Positions 23,221-31,985 of a stretch of 64,000 bases of DNA are shown here, in pieces (position 1 is the first letter of the stretch; every line of letters starts with the position of its first letter). The stretch covers positions 1 through 64,000 of the forward strand of contig CAVGND010000003.1 in NCBI GenBank assembly GCA_963630555.1, in the 5' to 3' direction. The DNA comes from CAVALG01 sp963630555. GTDB taxonomy: Bacteria > Bacillota > Clostridia > Oscillospirales > Acutalibacteraceae. Made by a program: the position numbers and the translations under genes. A model generated the notes under the pieces. That model did no database searches. It had not been told where the DNA came from and was given only the letters and a program-made list of their open reading frames with translations.

Positions 23221-24096
23221 ATGCTGTCTGTCGACCTGAAGAACGATCAATCGGAAATCGTACACTATGATTTTGAGGACTGCCCGATTTATATAAGAAG
23301 GGCGTTGCTTTCGTCATATAATAATTTCGAGGCACCGCCGCACTGGCATGATGACATTGAATTTATATCGGTTTTACGGGGCGAAATGAACTATAACATC
23401 AACGGCGAAATTATTACCATAGGGCAAAACGAGGGGGTTTTTGTAAATTCAAGGCAGCTTCATTGCGGCTTTTCAAGGGCAAAAAACGAATGTGATTTTA
23501 TTTGTATTCTGATACATCCGATGATGCTTTGTGTATCCGCGGCCTTTGAACAAAAATATGCGGTGCCGCTGCTTAAAAACCAAAATGTGCCGTACATTAA
23601 ACTGTCTGCCGATACGGCGTGGCAAAAAGAGGTGCTGGACTGTACCCGGAATATGTACAACGCAAGGGATGACATTGCGGCGCCCCTGGCTGTTTCTTCC
23701 CTTTTTTTAAAAATATGGTCGATTCTTTTCAAAAATCTGGATACCTGCCCATCATTAAAAAATCAAAACGGCGATCTCACCGTCCTTAAAAATATGATAG
23801 GCTGCATTCAAAAATTTTACCCGGAAAAGATAACGCTGGATGATATTGCTTCGGCGGGCGCCGTCGGGCAAAGCAAGTGCTGCAAATTGTTCGATAAATA
23901 TATCGGAATAACGCCCAACGCGTATTTAATCAGGCACAGGCTGCACCAAAGCATTTGGTACTTAAAAAATACCGATATGACCGTAACCGAGATTGCGCAC
24001 GCCGTGGGTTTTTCGGGCGGCAGTTATTATGCGGAAACTTTCAGAAAACGGTACAATCAATCCCCGTCGGAATACAGAAAAACAAACCGCCCGTAA
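23221..24096 (+). CDS. AraC-family transcriptional regulator
   Basis: A 291-residue regulator. An N-terminal cupin sensing domain (about 25-110) contains the metal-type pattern PPHWHDDIEFISVLRGEMNY and GEIITIGQNEGVFVNSRQLH. The C-terminal double helix-turn-helix (about 195-288) includes ITLDDIASAGAVGQSKCCKL and MTVTEIAHAVGFSGGSYYAE, ending in the signature FRKRYNQSPSEYRK. It reads away from the MATE exporter and is its likely activator. The ligand is unknown. A GCGAGGTG sequence precedes the ATG. Confidence 0.9.
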   Translation: MLSVDLKNDQSEIVHYDFEDCPIYIRRALLSSYNNFEAPPHWHDDIEFISVLRGEMNYNINGEIITIGQNEGVFVNSRQLHCGFSRAKNECDFICILIHPMMLCVSAAFEQKYAVPLLKNQNVPYIKLSADTAWQKEVLDCTRNMYNARDDIAAPLAVSSLFLKIWSILFKNLDTCPSLKNQNGDLTVLKNMIGCIQKFYPEKITLDDIASAGAVGQSKCCKLFDKYIGITPNAYLIRHRLHQSIWYLKNTDMTVTEIAHAVGFSGGSYYAETFRKRYNQSPSEYRKTNRP

Positions 24097-24150
24097 ATTA
24101 GGGGGCGAAATGCGGGTTATTACCCGCTCCGCCGTTTTTTGCCGTATACA

Positions 24151-24187
24151 AAAACCGCAGCGATGAAGTTCACCGCTGCGGTTTTTT
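24151..24187 (-). terminator. Terminator of the export operon
   Basis: AAAACCGCAGCG and CGCTGCGGTTTT form a 12-bp stem with A and T tracts on both sides, between convergent genes. It probably serves both. Confidence 0.8.
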
Positions 24188-24222
24188 CGGCGGATAACGG
24201 ACGGTTACCGCCGGTTAATTCG

Positions 24223-26244
24223 TTATTTTTCAATAGCGTCGGTACGGTAGATAAATTTGACCTGACCGTCCATTTCATCCGAAAGTCCGGAGAAGGATTT
24301 GTAATCCTTTGAAACATCCACGGTTGCTTTAACACGGGTGTACAGGCCTTTAAGGTCGCCGTTTACCGCGTCAAGCAATTTGCTTACGCCTTTTTCGTTG
24401 AACTCTTTAAGTCCGTCCGACAGTTTCATAGAGCCGTCACGGAGTTCTGTAATTCCCGAAGTCAGCGCCGGCGCGCCGTTCTGCATAGTTAAAATGCCGT
24501 CATAAAGTTGTTTTGTGGCATCACTTAATGCGGATGTACCCGCTTTAAGTTGGTTGGCACCGCCCGTAAGTTTATCCGCGCCCGATTTGGCAGCATCCAC
24601 ACCGCCGGTATATTCACCGAGGCCCGAATAAAATTCATTATACGAATCAAGTTGTTTAACGGCGGTTTCAATCTGCGGTTTAACGGTTTCGGTTGCAAGT
24701 TTAAGCAGCATACCGTTGATTGCGGCCTGACCCTGCGCCGAAGCGGCTGCGGCTGCGGCGTCCGAAAGTTCTTTTGCGTCAGCCGCGAAGGATGCGTATG
24801 TTGTCGGGTCGGTTGCATACATAGTGGCGTGGGTAAGGGTTACTGTTATTTCAGCCATGGCGGCGTCCTGCGTTTTGCCTGCCGCAAGTTTACCGTACAG
24901 CATAAACTCCACTGCCGGATAATACTGTGACGGAACATTTGCCGCCGCAAGTTTTTCTTCAACCGAGGCGCGGGCGATTGCCGTAAGTTGTGTTTTTTCC
25001 GCTGCCGTCGGGTTGTTGATAAGTCCTTCAAGCACCGTTTTATAGTTTTCGGTCGTAAGCGCTTCGTCGGTTGTTATGCCGTTTTCTTTAAGTGTTTTCG
25101 AAACGGTTGAAAGCAGCGTATCGAATACCTGTTTTGCGCCTGCGTTGAGTTTATCGTTATTACTTGAAAGTTTGGTAAGACCGTCAAGCAATTCTTTTGA
25201 ACCGCTTGCAAGCGAACCTGCGCCGCTGTCAAGCGATGCGGTTCCGTCTTTTATCTGTTTTGCACCGTCGGCAAGTTTATCTATGCCCTTTACAAGTTCG
25301 CCGGATTTATTAAGCAGCGTGCAAAGCCCGCCGTAAAGTTGGCTTGAACCGTCAAGCAATTGCTGCATTGCCGAACCGAGTTGACCGAGCGACGCCGTAA
25401 GGTCGTCAACAGAGCCGACATTGCTGAGGTCTAACCGATTGAACAGTTCATTGGTTGCAAGAGTTATGGTGTTGCCCATCTCAAAATTCTTAACATCGGC
25501 TGTTATTTCAATATAAGAGGGGATTTCAAATTTATCGGTACTTATATTAAGGTTATCCTGCAATCCCGGAAATGCGATGCCCATAACCGCTGTGCGGTCG
25601 CCGTCGTTTATAAGTTTACCGCCCGTAACGTCAACATTCGTGAAAACATCGTTATCAAGCAGCAATCCCGTAAGCATGGCGAAAGGAACATATATCTTTT
25701 CCTGCTTACCGTCGATCGAAACGGTTTCGTACTGATTGTTTTGGTAATCAAACCTTATGGTCACCTTACCGCTTTTGCCGGCAAGATTTTCGGCTGAAAT
25801 GCTTTCACCGTCCAGTTTATAGGACAGCGAGATATTAACCGGCAGTTCTTTTTCAACTGTGCCGTTGCAGTAAATATCATTGCCTTCGGCGTCCCAGACC
25901 TTCATATTGTCGCCGTTCATTGTATATGTTTCGTCGCCCTTAACATTTTCGGGGTCTTTAAGGTCGGATTTATCGGTGATTTTATCCGCGCCGATCGTGT
26001 TCTTAATCCAATCGCTTACTATTATCTTTTTAACGCTGCCGTCCGCCCCTGCAAGAACATAGACGGTTTCGTCTTTAACGAGTCCCTTTTCGTCCTCGGT
26101 TTTCGCTTCGTCGGACGAGGCGGAAGTTGAGGTTTCGGTTTTATCGGATGTGTCGTTCAACGCAAATACGCTTGCGCCGACGACGCCCATTATAAGGCAA
26201 GCCGAAAGCATTAAAGCCAGCGGTTTTAAAAATTTCTTTTTCAT
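24223..26244 (-). CDS. Exported repeat protein (YhgE/Pip-like) of the MMPL operon
   Basis: A 673-residue protein. A signal or anchor segment lies at about 8-28 (LALMLSACLIMGVVGASVFA), followed by an acidic linker and a beta-rich region. From about residue 285 there are helical repeats rich in Gly-Ala-x-x-Leu (SQLYGGLCTLL, DKLADGAKQIKDG, GSLASGSKELLDGLTKL, GADKLTGGANQLKAGTSAL). These resemble the X-repeats of YhgE/Pip and phage-infection proteins and may form a long periplasm-like coil. There is no C-terminal membrane segment, so it is not a full YhgE. It overlaps the MMPL transporter by four bases and probably serves as its external partner. Confidence 0.7.
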   Translation of the reverse strand: MKKKFLKPLALMLSACLIMGVVGASVFALNDTSDKTETSTSASSDEAKTEDEKGLVKDETVYVLAGADGSVKKIIVSDWIKNTIGADKITDKSDLKDPENVKGDETYTMNGDNMKVWDAEGNDIYCNGTVEKELPVNISLSYKLDGESISAENLAGKSGKVTIRFDYQNNQYETVSIDGKQEKIYVPFAMLTGLLLDNDVFTNVDVTGGKLINDGDRTAVMGIAFPGLQDNLNISTDKFEIPSYIEITADVKNFEMGNTITLATNELFNRLDLSNVGSVDDLTASLGQLGSAMQQLLDGSSQLYGGLCTLLNKSGELVKGIDKLADGAKQIKDGTASLDSGAGSLASGSKELLDGLTKLSSNNDKLNAGAKQVFDTLLSTVSKTLKENGITTDEALTTENYKTVLEGLINNPTAAEKTQLTAIARASVEEKLAAANVPSQYYPAVEFMLYGKLAAGKTQDAAMAEITVTLTHATMYATDPTTYASFAADAKELSDAAAAAASAQGQAAINGMLLKLATETVKPQIETAVKQLDSYNEFYSGLGEYTGGVDAAKSGADKLTGGANQLKAGTSALSDATKQLYDGILTMQNGAPALTSGITELRDGSMKLSDGLKEFNEKGVSKLLDAVNGDLKGLYTRVKATVDVSKDYKSFSGLSDEMDGQVKFIYRTDAIEK

Positions 26245-28334
26245 GATCTTACCTCCGTAATTACTGTTTTTTTGCTTTTCATACCAAGCGTTGTTGCGCG
26301 GACGACTTTATCAAACAACATAAGCAGCGCGGGAAGTATGAAGATAACGCACAGCATACTTACTATTGCGCCCCTTGCCATAAGCATACACATTGAACTG
26401 ATTATATCAATATCCGAATATACCGCAACGCCGAATGTGGCTGCAAAAAGTCCGAGTCCCGAAACGATGATTGACGGGATAGAGGTGGCAAGCGCAGTTG
26501 TAATGCTTGTGTGCTTATCATTACCGAGTGCGCGTTCGGACTTATATCTTGTGGTCATCAATATAGCATAGTCAACCGTTGCGCCGAGCTGTATCGTACT
26601 TATGCAGATAGGCGCTATAAACGGCAGCGACTGACCGAGAACATGCGGCAGCCCCAGGTTGATGAATATTGCAAGCTCAATTACCGAGATGAGTATGAAC
26701 GGCAGCGTTATACTCTTTTCAACCGCGGCAATTATTACGAATATCGCTACAATTGATACGGCGTTTACAACTTTAAAGTCGTGGTCGGTCGTTTCAATCA
26801 TATCTTTCATACAGGGCGCTTCACCTATCAGCATACCTGTTTTATCGTATTTTTTAAGGATTTTGTTAAGGTCGGATATTTGGTCGTTTACCTTGTCGCT
26901 CGCCACTTTATATTCAGAGTTTATAAGCAGCAGTTCCCATTTATCGCTCTTGACTATTTCTTTTATGCTGTCGGGCAGAATCTCTTCCGGCACGCGTGAG
27001 CCGATAACGCTTTCAAGCCCTAAAACATACTTAACACCGTCAACCTTTTCCATATCTTTGGTCATTTTTCTTACCTTGCTTGACGGAAGATCGGCGTTTA
27101 CAAGCACCATATGTGTTGAAGCGATGTTAAAATCGTCCGACAGTTTCGAGTTTGCTATTACATATTCCATATCTTCGGGCAGGCATTGACCCATATCGTA
27201 ATAAACTTCATCGTTTGTCTTGTCATACACGATGTACGCCGGAACTATAAGCAGTGCAAATATCACAAGGAACACGGGGAAGATTTTTGTTACGCCGTGC
27301 GCAAACTTGTTCATATCGGGTATGATTGAACGGTGCTTTGTTTTCTGCAGCGGTTTATCAAGCACGAGTATCATTGCGGGCAGTACGGTAATACATCCGA
27401 TTACGCCGAAGATTACGCCTTTTGCCATAACAAGGCCTAAATCAAGGCCGAGCGTAAACGACATAAAGCAGAGCGCCGCAAATCCGGCAACGGTGGTTAT
27501 TGAACTGCCCACAACGCTTGTGAATGTTTCGTGTATCGCAACCGCCATGGCCTGCTTGTTATCGCTGAATTTAAGCCGCTGCTCATTATAACTGTGCCAC
27601 AGGAATATGGAGTAGTCCATTGTAACAGCCAATTGCAATACGGCTGACAGCGCTTTGGTGATATACGATATCTCCCCGAAGAAGTAGTTGGTTCCGAGGT
27701 TGAGCAGTATCATCATTCCGATAGACGCCAAAAATACAAACGGGACCAGCCAGCCGTCCAAAAATATAAGCATTGCAAGGCAGGCAAACACAACCGCAAG
27801 CCCTACATATATAGGCTCTTCACGCTCGCAAAGGTCTTTAAGGTCGGTAACAAGCGCCGACATACCCGAAACAAAACATTGCTTGCCTGCAACAGACCTT
27901 ATTTCCCGTATTGCGTCCATTGTTACATCAGCAGAGGTCGCACTGTCAAAAAATACGGCAACCATTGTTGAATTATCGGTATTAAATTCATTGTATATCT
28001 TTTCGGGCAGAATCTCTTTCGGGATCGAAGCGTCGGCAAGCGATGCATACGAAAGAACCGATTCAACATGGTTAATCTTCTTAATCTTTTCGCAAAGTTT
28101 CGCCACGTCCTTTTCCGGCATATCCTCAACAATAATAAAAGAAAACGCGCCTTTGCCGAACTCGTCTTTTAAAACCTGCTGCCCCACTACCGTGTCCATA
28201 TTTTCGGGCAGGTAATCGAGCATATCGTAGTTTATACGCGTACCGAGAATACCTAAAACGGACGGCACCATAAGCACAAGCGTAATAATCAGAATCGCTA
28301 TGCGGTGCTTAACAACCGCATTCCCCAATCGCAT
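26241..28334 (-). CDS. RND-superfamily MMPL exporter
   Basis: A 697-residue membrane protein with about twelve hydrophobic segments in two repeats, each with a large external loop after the first helix (NYDMLDYLPENMDTVVGQQV; YYDMGQCLPEDMEYVIANSK). Helix 4 carries the proton-relay-like motif QLAVTMDYSIFLWHSYNEQR, with its equivalent QLGATVDYAILMTTRYKSER in the second half. These are typical of MMPL/YdgH exporters of lipids or hydrophobic compounds. It sits between a DUF308 membrane protein and an external repeat protein, with its start and stop codons overlapping both neighbours, so the three form one coupled operon. Confidence 0.9.
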   Translation of the reverse strand: MRLGNAVVKHRIAILIITLVLMVPSVLGILGTRINYDMLDYLPENMDTVVGQQVLKDEFGKGAFSFIIVEDMPEKDVAKLCEKIKKINHVESVLSYASLADASIPKEILPEKIYNEFNTDNSTMVAVFFDSATSADVTMDAIREIRSVAGKQCFVSGMSALVTDLKDLCEREEPIYVGLAVVFACLAMLIFLDGWLVPFVFLASIGMMILLNLGTNYFFGEISYITKALSAVLQLAVTMDYSIFLWHSYNEQRLKFSDNKQAMAVAIHETFTSVVGSSITTVAGFAALCFMSFTLGLDLGLVMAKGVIFGVIGCITVLPAMILVLDKPLQKTKHRSIIPDMNKFAHGVTKIFPVFLVIFALLIVPAYIVYDKTNDEVYYDMGQCLPEDMEYVIANSKLSDDFNIASTHMVLVNADLPSSKVRKMTKDMEKVDGVKYVLGLESVIGSRVPEEILPDSIKEIVKSDKWELLLINSEYKVASDKVNDQISDLNKILKKYDKTGMLIGEAPCMKDMIETTDHDFKVVNAVSIVAIFVIIAAVEKSITLPFILISVIELAIFINLGLPHVLGQSLPFIAPICISTIQLGATVDYAILMTTRYKSERALGNDKHTSITTALATSIPSIIVSGLGLFAATFGVAVYSDIDIISSMCMLMARGAIVSMLCVIFILPALLMLFDKVVRATTLGMKSKKTVITEVRS

Positions 28335-28945
28335 TATTTATCCTCCTCGCTTTCCTCATAATAATCAATCACAAAATCTTCGGAATTGTCGGAACGCTGA
28401 TTTTTAATTATCTTTACCGAGGTAATCACGGTGCAGAAATTCAGCACTCCTTCAAATAATAATGTCACGCCGAGGAAAATCATAAGCAGGTCGCTGCCGT
28501 CCCCCGGGCGGAACATAAGGATGAACCCCAAAATTCCGGTTGCAACGGCGAAAACAAGTATCTCCCACCATTCGCGTATGCCGAAATTTTTTGCCTGTAT
28601 GGCTATCTGTATTTTCAAAAGCCCGTCGGTCAATATGAACAAGCCCATTGTTATACATATAAATGTCATAAGCCCGCCGGGGTGGATAAGCATGACCGCC
28701 CCTATTAAGACCGAAATTATACCGAGCGTTAAATCGTACTGAAACGCAAGGCGATACAGATCTTTTGAAAAATACCCTACTAATTTAACTGCCCCGAATA
28801 GAATAAGAAGTATTCCGCAAACTATACCGAGGATGTCTGCCATCAGTTTGGGCGCCGCTATAAGCAAAACACCCAAAACGCACAGTGCGGCGGAAATAAC
28901 AACATATCCCGTCTTTGCAGTTCTCATTGGTACTACCGAACGCAT
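28334..28945 (-). CDS. DUF308 (HdeD-like) membrane protein
   Basis: About 203 residues with six hydrophobic segments in a repeated pattern: VISAALCVLGVLLIAAPKLM, DILGIVCGILLILFGAVKLV and LGIISVLIGAVMLIHPGGLM. The tail is charged and acidic (DFVIDYYEESEEDK). DUF308/HdeD proteins are linked to acid or envelope stress in E. coli; the role in Firmicutes is unknown. The ATG at 28945 is selected because AAAGGAGGGAG lies just upstream; the frame stays open for 68 more codons through non-coding DNA. Its last base pair overlaps the start of the MMPL gene. Confidence 0.85.
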   Translation of the reverse strand: MRSVVPMRTAKTGYVVISAALCVLGVLLIAAPKLMADILGIVCGILLILFGAVKLVGYFSKDLYRLAFQYDLTLGIISVLIGAVMLIHPGGLMTFICITMGLFILTDGLLKIQIAIQAKNFGIREWWEILVFAVATGILGFILMFRPGDGSDLLMIFLGVTLLFEGVLNFCTVITSVKIIKNQRSDNSEDFVIDYYEESEEDK

Positions 28946-29148
28946 AGCGCTCCCTCCTTTCTTTTTTACGCCAATACAGTATATCAACATTTTTAAAAGC
29001 CATAAACGGTCAAAAAAAATCGGTTGCCGAAATTTTAAACACCGCGCGGTAAATTGTACGGAATGTGGGCACTCACCCTCTTTTGACCAAAAAACAGTCA
29101 AAAATAACGGCTTTACGCAAAATTCAGACTTAAAAACAGTCGTGACCA

Positions 29149-29177
29149 TTGAATCGGACGGCGGTAATTATTAAAAT
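29149..29177 (+). promoter_or_regulatory. Promoter of the ATP synthase operon
   Basis: TTGAAT, 17-bp spacer, TAAAAT, 60 bp before atpI. The rest of 28946-29148 shows no gene. Confidence 0.5.
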
Positions 29178-29236
29178 ACAGGTGAAACGGAGTACGGAAC
29201 GAACCGTTTTGCAAAAAACGAAGGGCGGTAGATACA

Positions 29237-29623
29237 ATGCAAAAACCAAATAAAACCGTTATAAACGAAACGATTTATATTGCGGCGGTTACGGTTGCGC
29301 TCAGTATAATTACGGAAGCGGTTTTTGCCGCTTTGGGCCGCTGGGATACAGCCGTGCTTTTCGGCAATCTTTTGGGCGGCGGCACGGCGGTGATAAACTT
29401 CTTTTTAATGGGGATTACCGTTCAGGCGGCTTCAAAAAAAGAGGGGGACGGTGTTGCAGCCACCGTTCGAATTTCACAATTGCTGCGTTTGCTGCTGCTT
29501 ACGGCAGCGGCGATTATCGGTTGTACCGTCGGCGTGTTTAATGCCGCTGCGGTGCTTATATCGCTCTTTTTCCCAAGAATAGGCGTGGCTTTCCGCCCGC
29601 TGTTTTTAAAAAAATCAATTTAA
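29237..29623 (+). CDS. atpI: ATP synthase subunit I-like protein
   Basis: A 128-residue membrane protein with four hydrophobic segments (IYIAAVTVALSIITEAVFAA, TAVLFGNLLGGGTAVINFFL, RLLLLTAAAIIGCTVGVFNA, VLISLFFPRIGVAFRPLFL). AtpI-type proteins precede the a-subunit gene in most bacterial atp operons and help assemble the c-ring, or carry Mg2+. Sequence conservation is low, so the call rests mainly on topology and position as first gene of the operon. The upstream sequence GAAGGGCGG supports the ATG. Confidence 0.75.
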   Translation: MQKPNKTVINETIYIAAVTVALSIITEAVFAALGRWDTAVLFGNLLGGGTAVINFFLMGITVQAASKKEGDGVAATVRISQLLRLLLLTAAAIIGCTVGVFNAAAVLISLFFPRIGVAFRPLFLKKSI

Positions 29624-29692
29624 TCTTAATCGGGCAAATAATCGGGCAAAAGCCGATCGTTACGGCGGCTGCCGCAACAGGGGGAATGTGTT

Positions 29693-30604
29693 TTGGAAGC
29701 CGGATACCGCCGCAAAGCGGCAAATATTTTTTACCTTATAATGGCGGCGCTGCCGCCGATAATCGGTATGGTTCTTAAAGTACTTTTTACGCCGCAATCT
29801 ACCGATATTGAAATAAGCGGCGCGCTTATCTACACAACAATAAAAATGCCTGTGGGTGAACTGCCGATAACCGAATCGCAGATAAATTCCCTTATCGTAA
29901 TAATTTCGGTATTTTGGCTGTGCCTGTTTCTTACAAACGGTATGCAGACCCGGGGCGGCGGCAGGCGGCAGGCGGCAGCCGAATGGATAGTTGAAAAATG
30001 CGAAATCCTTGTGCACGACAATATGGGTGAATATTTTAAAGGTTTTGCCCCGTTTGCGGCGGCGGTTATGGCGCTTTCGGCTCTTTCAAGTCTGCTTGCG
30101 CTTTTGGGTCTGTACGCACCTACTTCGGATATAAATATCGTGGGCGGCTGGGCATTGCTTGTTTTTATACTTATAACCTATTATAAATTCAAGTGCGGGC
30201 CGCTGCAGTACCTAAAAAGTTTTGCGGAGCCCGTGCCGTTTTTGCTGCCGCTTAATCTTATAAGCGAGGTGGCAACGCCCGTTTCAATGGCGTTCCGCCA
30301 TTACGGGAATGTTTTATCCGGCTCGGTAATATCTGTGCTGGTCGCCGCGGGCTTGGGCGGACTGTCAAACCTGCTGTTCGGGTGGCTGCCCGGAGCGCTC
30401 GGAGAAATTCCGTTTTTGCGCATAGGCCTGCCCGCAGTGCTCTCGATTTATTTTGACGTGTTCAGCGGACTTTTGCAGGCATTTATATTTGCAATGCTCA
30501 CCATGCTTTATATATCGGGCGGATTTCCGGCTGAACTTTACGAAAAGCGTCAAGCCCGAAAGCAGGAAAGAAAACCGAAACGAAAACGGAAAAACAATGC
30601 TTGA
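29693..30604 (+). CDS. atpB: ATP synthase Fo subunit a
   Basis: A 303-residue membrane subunit that forms the ion half-channels. The essential arginine is at about R202 in SEVATPVSMAFRHYGNVLSG, the local form of the conserved LRxFGN motif. About six hydrophobic segments are present, with the family landmark EPVPFLLPLNLI just before that arginine. The C-terminus has an unusual basic tail (EKRQARKQERKPKRKRKNN). The start is a TTG at 29693, nine bases after GGGGG; no better ATG precedes the first helix. It is about 50 bp upstream of atpE. Confidence 0.93.
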   Translation: MEAGYRRKAANIFYLIMAALPPIIGMVLKVLFTPQSTDIEISGALIYTTIKMPVGELPITESQINSLIVIISVFWLCLFLTNGMQTRGGGRRQAAAEWIVEKCEILVHDNMGEYFKGFAPFAAAVMALSALSSLLALLGLYAPTSDINIVGGWALLVFILITYYKFKCGPLQYLKSFAEPVPFLLPLNLISEVATPVSMAFRHYGNVLSGSVISVLVAAGLGGLSNLLFGWLPGALGEIPFLRIGLPAVLSIYFDVFSGLLQAFIFAMLTMLYISGGFPAELYEKRQARKQERKPKRKRKNNA

Positions 30605-30655
30605 CCGACGCCGTCGGTACAAATAACAAACGGATAATAAACGGAGGTAAATGTT

Positions 30656-30937
30656 ATGTTGGAACTTGCTGTAGGAATTATTTTGGGTTGCTGTGCTCTC
30701 GGTGCCGGCGTTGCGATGATTGCGGGTATAGGCCCCGGTATCGGTGAAGGCAATGCGGTTGCAAAAGCATGCGAAGCGATAGGTCGCCAGCCCGAATGTA
30801 AGGGTCAGGTAACCACCACAATGCTTATGGGCTGCGCAATTGCCGAAACTACGGGACTTTATGCACTGGTTATCGCCATTCTTCTTATCTTTGTTGCCCC
30901 CTCGCGCCTTGTAGACCTGCTTATGAGCGTTATTTGA
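30656..30937 (+). CDS. atpE: ATP synthase Fo subunit c (predicted sodium type)
   Basis: A 93-residue two-helix hairpin that builds the rotor ring. The first helix carries MIAGIGPGIGEGNAVAKACE with Glu at position 31, and the second AIAETTGLYALVIAILL with the ion-carrying Glu64 followed by two Thr. Glu at both positions matches the two-carboxylate Na+ motif (Glu32/Glu65) of the Fusobacterium nucleatum c-ring; Ilyobacter has Gln at the first site. The polar loop AIGRQPECKG is normal. GGAGG precedes the ATG. Sodium coupling is inferred from these residues. Confidence 0.93.
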   Translation: MLELAVGIILGCCALGAGVAMIAGIGPGIGEGNAVAKACEAIGRQPECKGQVTTTMLMGCAIAETTGLYALVIAILLIFVAPSRLVDLLMSVI

Positions 30938-30954
30938 CAAAAGGGGCGAAAGTT

Positions 30955-31455
30955 ATGCAAAGTTTAGAGGTAATATCGGTCAATATATGGCAGATATTGA
31001 TATCGCTTTTAAATCTTTTTATACTCTTTTTAATACTCAAAAAATTCCTGTTTAAGCCCGTAAAACGCATGGAAGCCGAGCGCAGCGCGGAACTGGAAAA
31101 ACAGTATAATGACGCGGAAAACGCAGAGGCTGCCGCAGCCGCTTTAAAATCGGAGTGGGACGAGAAAATAAAAACGGCGGAAACCGCCGCCGCCGAAATC
31201 AGGCGGCAGGCAAAGGAAAAAGCCGAAAATTCAGCCGACGGAATTATTGCCGAAGCGCATAAAAAAGCCGAAGAAATCACCGAATCGGCGCGCGAGCAGG
31301 CTCGCCTTGAACACAAAAAGGACGAAGCGAATTTGAAACGGGAAATAGCCGACGCTTCGGTAGCCTTAGCCTCAAAACTCATAGGCAGGGAAATAAATCC
31401 CGACGACCATAAAGCGCTAATTGACGGGGCGATAGACGGGATAGGTGAAGAGTAA
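30955..31455 (+). CDS. atpF: ATP synthase Fo subunit b
   Basis: A 166-residue peripheral stalk protein. One N-terminal membrane helix (IWQILISLLNLFILFLILKK), the classical FLFKPVKRM after it, then a long charged and Ala-rich coiled coil rich in AE-A and K-AEE repeats, ending with a delta-binding region (ASKLIGREINPDDHKALIDG). The ATG at 30955 is chosen over a TTG 21 bases upstream, since AAAAGGGGCG lies between them. It overlaps atpH by one base. Confidence 0.92.
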   Translation: MQSLEVISVNIWQILISLLNLFILFLILKKFLFKPVKRMEAERSAELEKQYNDAENAEAAAAALKSEWDEKIKTAETAAAEIRRQAKEKAENSADGIIAEAHKKAEEITESAREQARLEHKKDEANLKREIADASVALASKLIGREINPDDHKALIDGAIDGIGEE

Positions 31456-31985
31456 TGAACGGTGCGGCAAAGGAATACGCGGGCGCACTGTTTGAATTGG
31501 GTGTTGAAAATCACCGCGAAGCGGAATATCTTAACAATTTAAAACTTGTGACCGCTGAGTTTGAAAAATTTCCGAAATATCCGGAACTGCTGGCGTCCCC
31601 CGATATTTCGCAGGTTCAAAAAAGCGATATGCTTGATGCGGCGTTCGGTGAAACCCTCTTGCCCGATTGCCTTAACTTTTTGAAAATTCTTTGTAAAAAT
31701 GGGCGGATATCGCTGCTGCCTGACTGCGAAAAAGAGTACGAATCCGCTTACGGAAAACTTAAAAACATAATAAAGGTTTGCGCCGTAACCGCCGCAGAGC
31801 CCTCGGCCCGTGCAAAAGCGGAACTTGAGCGGAAACTTAAAAATCGGTACGGTGGGAAAATCGAAATTGTATATAAAACCGATAAAAACCTGCTTGGCGG
31901 AATGATTATATATGCAGGCGATGAAATTATTGACGGAAGCCTTGCCGGAAAAATCAATAAAGCAAGGGAGGAACTGCGAAAATGA
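31455..31985 (+). CDS. atpH: ATP synthase F1 subunit delta
   Basis: A 176-residue subunit linking F1 to the stalk. The N-terminal helical domain begins AAKEYAGALFELGVENHREA. The C-terminal domain shows the family pattern VCAVTAAEPSARAKAELERK and a terminal DKNLLGGMIIYAGDEIIDGS, the equivalent of the conserved D-L-GG-x-x-x-GD-x-x-DGS. It overlaps atpF and atpA by a few bases, so translation is coupled. Confidence 0.92.
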   Translation: MNGAAKEYAGALFELGVENHREAEYLNNLKLVTAEFEKFPKYPELLASPDISQVQKSDMLDAAFGETLLPDCLNFLKILCKNGRISLLPDCEKEYESAYGKLKNIIKVCAVTAAEPSARAKAELERKLKNRYGGKIEIVYKTDKNLLGGMIIYAGDEIIDGSLAGKINKAREELRK

